From: an uncultured Clostridia bacterium
Lineage (GTDB): Bacteria > Bacillota > Clostridia > Oscillospirales > Oscillospiraceae
Assembly (NCBI GenBank): GCA_947164825.1
Contig: CAMUYE010000016.1
Location: forward strand, 1-34,692
Reading direction: 5' to 3'
DNA length: 34,692 bases
The first letter of the stretch is position 1. Every line of letters begins with the position of its first letter. Made by a program: the position numbers and the translations under genes. Positions 1 through 9,421 of the stretch are shown in pieces. The notes under the pieces are model-generated. The model was not told where the DNA came from, ran no database searches, and worked only from the letters and a program-made list of their open reading frames with translations.

Positions 1-1
1 C

Positions 2-3000
2 GCCCGCGGTGCAGGTGGGCTCCGTGACGACGGCAACGTAGTCGTGGCCCAGGGCCGCGACGGTGGTCTGGATGGTCTCGTCGGTCAGCAGACCTCTCCA
101 TGTGATGACGCCGGCTTGCGTACAGCTGGGCGTCTGGGTCACCTCTTTGTGCTCCGCGTCGTCGGGGAAGACGTCCTCGGGCAGATCGATGTTGGTCCAA
201 TTGGTCAGCATCCGGTAGACCACGTAGCCTCTGCCGTTGGCGTCGCTGATGTATCTCAGGTTGGTAGTCTGGTGCGTGCCGTCGTTGACGATCAGGCGGT
301 CCCAATCGTCGGCGCAGAGAGTGGTCTTGAAGTAGGGATGGCCGTCCTTGTCTACGCCCTGCTTGGTCATGGCCGTGCCGGGCCAGGCGGCGGGCTCGGA
401 ACCGTCGGCGTCCTTCCAGACGTAGAGGTTCAGGCTCTCGTTGTTGTTGTCGTCGATGACGTAGACGTCAATATAGGTATGGACCAGCTGCGGGATTTCG
501 ACGGTCTGGGTCTGGGTCTCAAAGAGCTCGTTCTGGAAGCTGGCGGTATACAGGCCCTCGCCGGGAGCCTCAAAGCTGGCGGGCGTCGTCACGCTGTAAT
601 CGGCAGTGACAGTTTCGCTCTCCACATGGGTTGCATCACGGGAACACACGACCCGCGCGGTGCAGGTGCTGTAATCGTCGGCCCAGGCGTAGGTGGGCTG
701 GCCCCAGTCATGGCCCAAGGCGGCGACGGTCGCGGTCTCGGTCGTGTTGCAGCGGGAGCAGCTGTGGGTCTTCACGCCTGCCTCGGTACAGGTGGGCTCG
801 GTGGTGGTTGTCCATTCGCCCCAATCGTGGCCCAGGGCGGGCGTCTCGCTGTCGGTGTAGCTGTCGCCGCAGCGGGAGCAGGTGTGGGTCGTGAAGCCGC
901 CGGTGGTACAGGTGGGAGCCGTGACGACGTCCTCGTAGTTGTGGCCCAGGGCGGCGATCTCGTGGTGCTCTGTCGCCATGAGGACGCCGCAGCGGGTGCA
1001 GCGGGTCACCAGATCGTAGCCGCCGGCGTTGGTGCAGCTGGGCTCAACACGGTTCTCCTCCGCCGGCGTCCCGGCCCGGTGGCCGAGGGCCTCGATGGGA
1101 CGGGTCTCAGTCTCGCCGCAGCGGGAGCAGGTCCGGGCCTCCAGGCCGCCCTGGGTGCAGGTGGCCTCGGAGCTCAGGGTCCAGTCGGACCAATCGTGGC
1201 CAAGCGCTGCGGTCTCGTTGTCGGTGTAGCTGTCGCCGCAGCGGGAGCAGGTGTGGGTGGTGTAACCGCCCGCGGTGCAGGTGGGGGCGGTCACGACGTC
1301 CTCGTAGTTGTGGCCCAGGGCCGCGAGGGTCTCAGTCTCCACCGCGTCGCAGCGGGAGCAGCTCCGGGTCTTTTCACCGGCAGCCGTGCAGGTGGGCTCC
1401 GTGGTGGTCGTCCAGTCGGACCAATCGTGGCCCAGCGCCGGGATGGTAGTCACATGGGTCGCGCCGGTCAGCAGGCCCGTATAGGTGACGGAGCCGGGCT
1501 GGGTACAGGTGGCCTCCACCTCGACGGGAGGCGCGGGCCAGAGGTCATCGCCCGCGTAACCGGTGTGGTTGTTGACGTAGTAGACGATGGCGTTTCCGGT
1601 CCCCAGGCCCAGGTCAGTGGTCTGGGTTGCTTGGGTGCCGCCGGAGAAGATTACGCCGGTGTAGACGTTGGCGTCCAGGGTAATCTTGTACCAGTTATCG
1701 CCGTGCTCGTCCACGCCCTGGGCGGTGACGGGAACGCCGGGGAAGGCCGCGTTCTCGACGCCGGGGCCGAAGGCATAGACATAAGCAGCCGCGTTGTCGT
1801 CCTGGTCGACGAAGTAGACGTCCACCAGCCGGACGGCCCGCCACTGGGCGTAGAGGGTGAGGTCCGCGCTGAGGGTCAGGCTCGCGCCGTCGGCGTAGGC
1901 CGTACCGCTGCCGTCGGCGGCGGTGTTCCATCCGGTGAACTCGTAGCCCTCCCGGGTGAAGGCGTTGGCGTTCAGGGTGAAGGCCTTGTCCGCCGCGGCG
2001 GTCTGGGGCTCCATGGTCCCGGTGCCGCCGTTGGCGTCGAAGGTCACGGTGACGATGGTGCCCACGAAGTAGTAGCCCTCCCCCGTAGTCCCGTCGTGGA
2101 AGGTGACGTTCTCCGGCGCGTCACTCAGGGTCTTGCCGGCGGGATAGGTCTGGCGGCTCGTGTTGTCGGGCTCGAAGATCGCGTTGGTACGGGTATCGGC
2201 CATGCCCTTGAAGTCGCCGCCGGAGATCAGGGTCGCCTGCTCGGCCACAGTATTGTTGTTCCGGTAGGCGTTGGTGGTAGCCGTGGCGGCGTCATAGATA
2301 CCGCCAGTGATGGCCGCGATCTTCGCATAGGTCGTGTTGAGAACGGTATGATAGCCTGCGGTGGTGCAGTTGGCGTGGACCTCCAGGCCCTCGCCCAGCT
2401 CGTCGATTACAGGCAGATAGGTCGCATTGCTGCTGCCGTTCTGAATACCGATGCCGTTGGCGGTGATGATGGTGTTTTTGATGGAGCCGATGTGGGCGCT
2501 GAGATAGCTGTCCTCGTTGACGGCTGTCCCGGCGGTCCCGTCCGTATAGGGGGTCGTGGCCGTGCGGGCGTCCAGGGTGCCCGCGTAGTTGTAGATACCG
2601 CCCACCTGCTTCTGGGTGGTGGAGCTGATGGTCACGGGATCGCTGCCGCCGTTGATGGCAGTGATGACGCCCAGGTTCACCAGGACCTGATAGGTGCCGG
2701 AGAGGTGGTTGCCCGCGCCGATCAGATCAACCGCGGGGGCGTCGTAATCGGTCACGTTGACCTTGGCGTCATTGCCGTAGATCACGGTGCAGGCGGAGTC
2801 CGTGGCGGTGACCGAAATGATATCGAGGATGTTGGAGGTAAAGGACCGGATCGAAGCGCCGCTGTTGCTGAAGACCGTGGTATTGGTGGAGCTGATCGTA
2901 TTGCCGGTCAGGGTACCCAAATGGCCTCCGTTGTATAATGCATACGTGGAGGTGCCGGTGATCGTGTTGTTTTGCAACGTTCCGATCTCCGCCGCAAGGC

Positions 3001-6000
3001 GGGTATAGGCCGTAGTCAGGTCGCTGCCGTTGTTCTTGGTGTTGGCGAACTTCGTCGTGCCGGAGTAGTAGCGGACGTAGTCCCGCTCGACGTAGGGACC
3101 GGAGACCGTGTTGACAAAGACGTACTGGGTGCCGGTAAAGCTGCTGTTCTTCAAGGTGTTGATTCGGCCCAGATTTCGGAAGGCGAAAGTCGCGTTCTTG
3201 GTGACGGTGATGTTGTCGATCTCGTCGATCTCCGTAACGTCATAGTCGATATGATACTTGTAAGGCGTAATATAGTACGAATCGTAGGCAAAAGGCTCCC
3301 GGGCCAGGGTCAGGCCGCTCTGACGGCTGTCGCCGTTGAGAATCATGGCGTAGCCCTCGCCGGCTCTGGGTTTGTCGGCAGTGAAGTCGGAGTTCTTCAG
3401 GCTGCCGATCTTGCCCTGGTTTTGCAGCAGGTAGTAGCTGTTGTTGCCCGTGCCGACGAAGTGGACGCCGTCGATGGTGTTGATCACGCTGCCTTCGGCG
3501 GTGTTGCGGACGTAGGTCTCCTCGCGCTTGGTCTCGGTGGAGGCATCGGTGTTATCGGTGTAGGTCCGGACGAAGTCGTAGCTCGTCGTGGCTCCCGTGG
3601 GAGAGTTGTACAGGGCGTTGTAGTTGGCGCAGACCGTCAAACCGCCGGTGAGGACCCCGATCTTGCCACTGTTCATGATGCCGTACTGAGCTCCCGCGGC
3701 GAAGACGCCGGAGCAGTTGACGGTCTGGACGGTGGAGGGGGAACCGTAGGTGGTCTGGTTGTGGAGCTGGACGCCGCCGATCTTGTTGCCGTAGAAGTTG
3801 ACGGTTCGGGTGGTGAACTGGCCGTCGTTGTAGAAGGCGCCGGTACCGGAGGCCCGGATCTCGGGGCTGCCGGTGACGCTGTGGATAATGCCGCCGGCGG
3901 TGTTGCGCAGGGCATAGTTGGAAGAAATGCTCTTTGCGTTGCTCGGGTGCTTGTAGGTCTTGATCTCGGTGTTTCCGGTGATGGTCCCAATGACGCCGCC
4001 GTTGTTGTAGAGCGCGCAGCCGTGTTCCGCGCTGGTAGAGGTATTCTCCGCGTAGATGCTGCAGTCCCGGATGGTTCCGATGGTGGGCCGGTATTCCTCC
4101 TCCTCTCTGTACTCGTCGGTGCGCACGTAGGACGAGGAGGTATTGTCGGTGCGCTTCCAGACGTTGGTGTCGTACCACCAAGCGTTGTTGTTGTAGACCG
4201 TGTAGCACGCGACGTTGCCTTGCACGTTTGCAGCCGAGGTACCGTAGGTGTTGACCTGGGCGGAGTCGGGATGGGCGGTGAAGGTGCAGTTGTTCAGGAG
4301 GTTGATGACGGCGTTGTTGTAGACGGCGTACTGCCCGGCGGTGACGGTGGAGTTCCGGATCGTACCGATGACGCCGTAGTTGGCAATATTGTAGCCGGCG
4401 GCGATGGTGTTGCCGCCCCGGACGTTGCGGTTGCAGATGCCGTAGGCCACGTCGATGTCGCAGCCGTCCATCAGGGCGATCTGGCCGCCGTAGTTGAAGA
4501 CGGCGTAGCCTCTGGGCGACCGCAGGGTGAGGTTCTGGAGAGCCGTGATGGTACCCCGGTCGTTGAGCACCAGGGAGGTGTAGTTGTTGACGTCCTGGAC
4601 GTTCTCCAGGGTGCCGCCGGTGACAGTCAGGGTGCCGGACTGGTTGTTGCGGAGGACCGCCGCGTGGTTGGGGATGCCGGCGTTGCTGATGGCGTCCGCC
4701 GTGATCCGGCCGCCGCCCGCCGTATCCTGGAGGGTGAGGGTCCCGTTGTTGGTCACGGCCGCCTTGCCCTGGTAGGCTGCCGCCGCGGCCTCGGCGCCGG
4801 TGTGGTATTCCCAGAGGCCGCCGTTGAGGTCCAGGGTCAGATTGCCGTTGTTGGTCAGGGCGCCCAGAGCGTGGAAGCCGTTGAGATCCAGGGTCAGGTT
4901 GGAACCTTCTAACACCACCAGGGACTCTGCACCGGACTCTTCCTCGAAGGAGCCGCAGTCGGCAATGAGCTGAACCGTGCAGGTCCCGGTCTGCGGCACG
5001 TCCAGCAGAGCGGCCTTCAGAGTGGAATAGTATTGGTCGGTGGCGCTGTTATACGCCACGGCGCCGTTGTAGAAGCCGTAGATGTAAACCTCGCCGTTGG
5101 GCGTGTCGCCCACGGGCACCGTGCCGTTGTAATTCTGGCCGCTGTTGGCGGAGAGGCCGCTCAGGTTCCAGACGATGGAGTTGTGGTTGGCCGCGGTCAC
5201 GCCCATGGAGGCGTCCGTCGGGGCGGCGCAGGCAGCGCCGACATCCAGTGCGGAGCCGGCCTGGGACACCACGTACCAGGTCTCGCCGTTGATCTCCCGG
5301 GTCTCGGAGAGGGTATTGTCGGTGAAGATCTGATAGTTCTGATACTGCTTTTCATTCAGAATAAAGGTGGGGATGAACTTCGCCGGGGTGCCCGTCAGGG
5401 TCACCGTGGCGTTGGAGCTGACGTTGGTCACATTGACCTTGCCCCCGCTGATGGAGGCGGAGGCGGAGCCCGAGGTCACGGAAGCCCCCGCGCCGGAGAG
5501 CCAGCTCAGGTCGAAGCTCACGGTGTCGTTGTTCTCGCAGTAGTAGCCCCGGCCCACACGGCTGCCGTTGTAGACAAAGTCCACCAGGAAGCGATACCAG
5601 TGCTCGCCGTCCTTGTCGTAGTACCAGGTCCCGGTCCCGGTGCCGGTGCTGTCGGAATAGGACTCATCGCCGTTGCGGAAATGGGGGGCATAGAAGGTGA
5701 CGGCGGTCTTGGTGCTGTTGCCCTCCATCTCATAGATGGTAGAGCTGGCTGTGGGAGCGGTGGAGAATACGATCTTGCCGGTTCCGTTCTCTGTGCCAAG
5801 AGAGCTGGTGATATTCGCGCCGCCGTCAGAGGTAAAGAGGGATCCGGCCACAGTCAGGGTTCCGTTAACGTCAATCTTCGCGTCCGTCAGGCTTGAAGCA
5901 CTGCGGATCGCAGTTGTTCCGTTGGCCACGGAATAGCCGATGGGGTACATCCTGGTGCTGCCGGAGAAATTGCCCCAGTTGTCGTTGTCGTAGACGTAGA

Positions 6001-7801
6001 CCTTTTTACTGCTTGAAATCTGCAGGGAGGCCTGGCGGCTGATGTTGATTTCCGTGCCTGGCAGCAGCTCGATGTTCTGGGTGATGGTGGAAGCGCCGCT
6101 CTGCAGGTCGATGGTGATGTTGCCGTTAATGGGCAGAATATAGTCGCCGGTAGAAATGGAGCCGATCACAGGAATGCCCGAGATGGTCATGGAGGAAACG
6201 GAAACGTTGCCGTTGACCTCGATGTGCAGCCGGTCGGAGGCCTCCACATAATCCTTGACGATGTAGCCGCTTGAAATGGTGAACATACCGCCGCTGCCGA
6301 TGAACGTGGAAGAAATCGGATAGGCGGAGCCGGAGGCGTTCACGGAGGAATAGAGCTTTTCTGTCGCGCCGGCGTTCAGCCTTAGGGGAACCTCGATGTT
6401 CTGAATGTAGTACTGATTGAAAATGAATGCGTACTTATAGACGGTGGAAGTGGCGCTGCCGCCGCGCCAGTCCTTAATCTGGAAGGCCTCGTAGACCGTG
6501 GATCCGCTCTTGGCCTCGACAGAACCGGAGCCGTAGATATAGCCCCAGCAATAGAGATTCGATCCGCTCTCCAGAGTGATGGAGCTGCCCGCCTGCATCT
6601 TAATCCGTCCGTCCGGTCCGGTGGGTGTGCCGTTATAGCCGCCCATCTGTCCCGAGGAGGACAGCTTGCCGCTGAGGTTTAGCGCCGCGCCGTTCTGGAC
6701 GGTCATTTTGGTGCCGCTGGGCATCACAAGGGTATGGAAGGCAGTAGGGTCCGTATGGGAGCCATACACCACCGCGGGCGTGGTAGTATAGGTTGTTCCG
6801 GCATTGTCAAAGGGAACCAGCAGGGTCACGCCGGCGGGAACAATGTACTCCACACCGCCGTCGGAGGTCGGCTTGACGTAGGTGCCGCCGGAGGCGGGAA
6901 GTACGTTGTACTCCATGGAATCCGGCAGAGTGACGATCTCCTGGTTCACGACGACCTTCTTGCTGCTGCTGTTTGCGGCGGCTTCCATGGCCTCCTCCCA
7001 GAAGGTGTAGGTATTGCTGCCCACCTTGAAGTTGGGCCCGTCCGGAATGCTTTCATTGACGATCACGGGAAAAATTTCACAGGAGTTGTCCACCGTGAAG
7101 CTGGGCGTGGTAGAGATCGGCTTGCTGCCGATACGCCAGCCCTTAAACTGGTAGCCATCCGGGGCGGTGACGGAAGGCAGCATGATCGTATCGCCGATGT
7201 TGGCAGTGAAGCTGACGCTGCTGCCGTTCTGCTGCACGGTATGACCTGCAACGGTATAGCTCACATAGGCAGAAGGGACCAGCGTGATGGTGGCCGAAGT
7301 CTCCTCCGTCACGGAGATCGATACGGTACCGGTGGCAGTCCGGGAGGAGGTGTCGGAAGTGGTATTCGGACTGGCTGTAATCTGGATCGTAAAGGTGGCG
7401 CCGGATGTGATGGAGTCGCCCTGCGATACGCCGGCTACCGTAACGCCGTTTGCCGAGAGCGTGTTGATCCGCAGCGGATACTGGGAGGCGTTGGTGACCG
7501 TCAGGGTGGTGGTGGTCGGATAGGCATCTGTACTGCCGCAGGAACTCTTGACATACTTGCTGGACACAGCTTTTACCGTCATGGTGCTTCCGCTGACGGA
7601 GACTGATCCCGCTGCGCCGTTTTCGGAGGAGCCTTCCGACTCGACGATGTACGTATAGGTCAGCTTGCCGCTGATCCAGGTGCCGCTGCCATTCGTAATT
7701 TGAGCTGCTGAAGCTTGAAAAAACAACTGAGGAGCAAGACTGAACAGCAAGGTCAGGCTAAGCAGCAGGCACAGCCAGCGTTTCACGATTGATTTAATCA
7801 T
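2..7801 (-). CDS. Giant secreted surface protein, N-terminal 2600 aa (C-terminus beyond window edge): signal peptide, beta-helix-like repeats, Flg_new/InlB-type repeat, two CBM26-like modules, Cys-rich CxxC repeats
   Basis: Reverse-strand reading from ATG at 7801 (RBS AGGAGG upstream): MIKSIVKRWLCLLLSLTLLFSLAPQLFFQASAAQ...; hand translation meets no stop to the left edge. Repeated G-x-IGTL-x-N-x-TI-type units; GYEFTGWNTAADGSGTAYADGASLTLSADLTLYAQW; ALGHDWSDWTTTTEPTCTAAGEKTRSCSRC repeats. Not in the ORF track, probably because it has no stop inside the window. Confidence 0.9.
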   Translation of the reverse strand, partial: MIKSIVKRWLCLLLSLTLLFSLAPQLFFQASAAQITNGSGTWISGKLTYTYIVESEGSSENGAAGSVSVSGSTMTVKAVSSKYVKSSCGSTDAYPTTTTLTVTNASQYPLRINTLSANGVTVAGVSQGDSITSGATFTIQITASPNTTSDTSSRTATGTVSISVTEETSATITLVPSAYVSYTVAGHTVQQNGSSVSFTANIGDTIMLPSVTAPDGYQFKGWRIGSKPISTTPSFTVDNSCEIFPVIVNESIPDGPNFKVGSNTYTFWEEAMEAAANSSSKKVVVNQEIVTLPDSMEYNVLPASGGTYVKPTSDGGVEYIVPAGVTLLVPFDNAGTTYTTTPAVVYGSHTDPTAFHTLVMPSGTKMTVQNGAALNLSGKLSSSGQMGGYNGTPTGPDGRIKMQAGSSITLESGSNLYCWGYIYGSGSVEAKSGSTVYEAFQIKDWRGGSATSTVYKYAFIFNQYYIQNIEVPLRLNAGATEKLYSSVNASGSAYPISSTFIGSGGMFTISSGYIVKDYVEASDRLHIEVNGNVSVSSMTISGIPVIGSISTGDYILPINGNITIDLQSGASTITQNIELLPGTEINISRQASLQISSSKKVYVYDNDNWGNFSGSTRMYPIGYSVANGTTAIRSASSLTDAKIDVNGTLTVAGSLFTSDGGANITSSLGTENGTGKIVFSTAPTASSTIYEMEGNSTKTAVTFYAPHFRNGDESYSDSTGTGTGTWYYDKDGEHWYRFLVDFVYNGSRVGRGYYCENNDTVSFDLSWLSGAGASVTSGSASASISGGKVNVTNVSSNATVTLTGTPAKFIPTFILNEKQYQNYQIFTDNTLSETREINGETWYVVSQAGSALDVGAACAAPTDASMGVTAANHNSIVWNLSGLSANSGQNYNGTVPVGDTPNGEVYIYGFYNGAVAYNSATDQYYSTLKAALLDVPQTGTCTVQLIADCGSFEEESGAESLVVLEGSNLTLDLNGFHALGALTNNGNLTLDLNGGLWEYHTGAEAAAAAYQGKAAVTNNGTLTLQDTAGGGRITADAISNAGIPNHAAVLRNNQSGTLTVTGGTLENVQDVNNYTSLVLNDRGTITALQNLTLRSPRGYAVFNYGGQIALMDGCDIDVAYGICNRNVRGGNTIAAGYNIANYGVIGTIRNSTVTAGQYAVYNNAVINLLNNCTFTAHPDSAQVNTYGTSAANVQGNVACYTVYNNNAWWYDTNVWKRTDNTSSSYVRTDEYREEEEYRPTIGTIRDCSIYAENTSTSAEHGCALYNNGGVIGTITGNTEIKTYKHPSNAKSISSNYALRNTAGGIIHSVTGSPEIRASGTGAFYNDGQFTTRTVNFYGNKIGGVQLHNQTTYGSPSTVQTVNCSGVFAAGAQYGIMNSGKIGVLTGGLTVCANYNALYNSPTGATTSYDFVRTYTDNTDASTETKREETYVRNTAEGSVINTIDGVHFVGTGNNSYYLLQNQGKIGSLKNSDFTADKPRAGEGYAMILNGDSRQSGLTLAREPFAYDSYYITPYKYHIDYDVTEIDEIDNITVTKNATFAFRNLGRINTLKNSSFTGTQYVFVNTVSGPYVERDYVRYYSGTTKFANTKNNGSDLTTAYTRLAAEIGTLQNNTITGTSTYALYNGGHLGTLTGNTISSTNTTVFSNSGASIRSFTSNILDIISVTATDSACTVIYGNDAKVNVTDYDAPAVDLIGAGNHLSGTYQVLVNLGVITAINGGSDPVTISSTTQKQVGGIYNYAGTLDARTATTPYTDGTAGTAVNEDSYLSAHIGSIKNTIITANGIGIQNGSSNATYLPVIDELGEGLEVHANCTTAGYHTVLNTTYAKIAAITGGIYDAATATTNAYRNNNTVAEQATLISGGDFKGMADTRTNAIFEPDNTSRQTYPAGKTLSDAPENVTFHDGTTGEGYYFVGTIVTVTFDANGGTGTMEPQTAAADKAFTLNANAFTREGYEFTGWNTAADGSGTAYADGASLTLSADLTLYAQWRAVRLVDVYFVDQDDNAAAYVYAFGPGVENAAFPGVPVTAQGVDEHGDNWYKITLDANVYTGVIFSGGTQATQTTDLGLGTGNAIVYYVNNHTGYAGDDLWPAPPVEVEATCTQPGSVTYTGLLTGATHVTTIPALGHDWSDWTTTTEPTCTAAGEKTRSCSRCDAVETETLAALGHNYEDVVTAPTCTAGGYTTHTCSRCGDSYTDNETAALGHDWSDWTLSSEATCTQGGLEARTCSRCGETETRPIEALGHRAGTPAEENRVEPSCTNAGGYDLVTRCTRCGVLMATEHHEIAALGHNYEDVVTAPTCTTGGFTTHTCSRCGDSYTDSETPALGHDWGEWTTTTEPTCTEAGVKTHSCSRCNTTETATVAALGHDWGQPTYAWADDYSTCTARVVCSRDATHVESETVTADYSVTTPASFEAPGEGLYTASFQNELFETQTQTVEIPQLVHTYIDVYVIDDNNNESLNLYVWKDADGSEPAAWPGTAMTKQGVDKDGHPYFKTTLCADDWDRLIVNDGTHQTTNLRYISDANGRGYVVYRMLTNWTNIDLPEDVFPDDAEHKEVTQTPSCTQAGVITWRGLLTDETIQTTVAALGHDYVAVVTEPTCTAG

Positions 7802-8499
7802 TTGCGTTTCCTCCTGTGAACGAAGCTTGCATGATTGGATTGAGTGGTTTTGCGGCGATTCTGTTCAAGCAGCACGCTGACGCCAATCAGCAAACTGAGA
7901 ATCGCCCAAAGGTGTGAGTGGTGGAACAGGAAAGCGGTTTCGGATTCACGAAAAAACTCGACTGCAAAGCGGAAGGCCCCGTACGTCGCAATGTAAATTG
8001 GCCATAGACTGCCGGCAGCCTCTTTCTTTTTGGAGTGGATTATGAGACAGGGAAGCAGCACCGCATAAAAAACCAGCTCGGCTTCCCGCGTTGGCCAGCG
8101 TTGCTGCATGCCCGGGATCAGCCGCCCCAGGCAGCAGCCGGTGATCAGGCAGTTTGCTCTGGCGCAGGCCAGGGTAAAGACGGTCGGGATCGTAAAGACG
8201 TCAAAGACATCTGCCGTCCTGCGCCGAAAAAGCTTAGCTCCGAGCCAATAGAACAGCGGCAGAAAAAAAATCGCGCCGAACAGGCTCATATTTCCGGCCG
8301 CCGACAGGCTTCCGGCTTCCAGGATCGCAAAGGCCTTGACACAGGCCACGCCGTATGCCACATGGAGCAGGGAGACCGGAACGACCCAGCCCGGCTTCAT
8401 GGCAAGGCGTTTGCGCTGGGTCCAGACCCAGAATACCGTGCCCAGGGCAGCCAGGGCCAAAAGGCAGAGCAGGCTGTGCTCCAGCATCCAATCCATCAT
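7798..8499 (-). CDS. Prolipoprotein diacylglyceryl transferase (Lgt)-like integral membrane protein
   Basis: 233 aa, multi-TM, ARANCLITGCCLGRLIPG...WPTREAELVFYAVLL...GSLWPIYIATYGAFRFAVEFFRE resembles the Lgt family; ATGA overlap with the downstream giant gene. Confidence 0.7.
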   Translation of the reverse strand: MMDWMLEHSLLCLLALAALGTVFWVWTQRKRLAMKPGWVVPVSLLHVAYGVACVKAFAILEAGSLSAAGNMSLFGAIFFLPLFYWLGAKLFRRRTADVFDVFTIPTVFTLACARANCLITGCCLGRLIPGMQQRWPTREAELVFYAVLLPCLIIHSKKKEAAGSLWPIYIATYGAFRFAVEFFRESETAFLFHHSHLWAILSLLIGVSVLLEQNRRKTTQSNHASFVHRRKRK

Positions 8500-8651
8500 A
8501 GGCGTCCCCCCCTCGTCCGAAAACCTGATCAGTCTACTTTTTCATAATACAATATACAGGAAAACTTCTGAAATAGCAAGCCATTTTTGTAAGATTGCAC
8601 AGTTTCTGTATCAATTCCGTGAAAAAATAATGACAATCTGCGAAAAAACAC

Positions 8652-8680
8652 TTGTATTTTTCAGCTTTGTCCTATATAAT
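8652..8680 (+). promoter_or_regulatory. SigmaA-like promoter upstream of the first sipW-like gene
   Basis: TTGTAT (8652-8657), 17-nt spacer, TATAAT (8675-8680), in an AT-rich intergenic region. Confidence 0.65.
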
Positions 8681-8738
8681 TAGCGTGTAAAAAAATAACT
8701 TTGACAGAAATGCCAGCAAATTAAGGTAGGACATAAGT

Positions 8739-9419
8739 ATGAAGAAAGACAGCGGCAGCACCAAGGAGCGCCAGAAAACCAGGGGCGGAAAGCTTGGGAC
8801 GGTCTTCGGCACCATCCTCTGCATCATCCTGATCCCCATTTTGATCGTCAACGTCACGATGATCATCAAGGGAGTCGCCCATTCCGAAAAGTACCCCACC
8901 TTCCTTGGCTACGCTCCGATGATCGTGCTGACCGACTCCATGTATCCGTCGATCAAAAGCGGCGATCTGATCATCATCAAGACTGTTGATCCCGAAGAGG
9001 TCCAGGTCGGCGACGTGATCTCCTTCTTTGACCCCGACAGCTACGGCACCAGCGTCGTCACCCACCGGGTCATGCAGATCAACACGGAAAACGGTCTCAG
9101 CTTTATCACCAAGGGCGACGCCAACAACGCCGAGGACACCCCCGTTCCCGCCGCCAATCTCGTCGGCAGGTATCTGACCGTCATCCGCGGAGCCGGCAGC
9201 GTCGCCATGTTCCTGCAGACGACGCCCGGCCTGGTGGTCTGCGTCGCGCTTCCCATGGTCCTGCTGATCGCCTACGAGCTGATCCGTCGCAGAAAGTACA
9301 GCCGATCCAAGGAAGAGGACACCAAAGCCCTTCTGGCCGAGCTGGAAGCCCTCCGCGCCCGTCAGGCCGAGGCCGACGCGAAGGAGGCAAAAGCCCAGTC
9401 CGACAGCCCCGAAGCCTGA
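8739..9419 (+). CDS. sipW: SipW-type signal peptidase I (Ser/His dyad), first copy
   Basis: TDSMYPSIKSGDLIIIKTV...VGDVISFFDPDSYGTSVVTHRVMQI...FITKGDANNAEDTPVPAANLVGRY; two TM segments; charged C-terminal tail. Confidence 0.88.
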   Translation: MKKDSGSTKERQKTRGGKLGTVFGTILCIILIPILIVNVTMIIKGVAHSEKYPTFLGYAPMIVLTDSMYPSIKSGDLIIIKTVDPEEVQVGDVISFFDPDSYGTSVVTHRVMQINTENGLSFITKGDANNAEDTPVPAANLVGRYLTVIRGAGSVAMFLQTTPGLVVCVALPMVLLIAYELIRRRKYSRSKEEDTKALLAELEALRARQAEADAKEAKAQSDSPEA

Positions 9420-9421
9420 CG

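Noticed and set aside
44-2938. 964-aa plus-strand ORF
   Set aside because: Antisense of the giant minus-strand surface gene; low-complexity V/G/D-rich translation typical of the complement of GC-rich coding DNA.
2972-4912. 646-aa plus-strand ORF
   Set aside because: Also antisense of the same giant gene, same compositional artefact.
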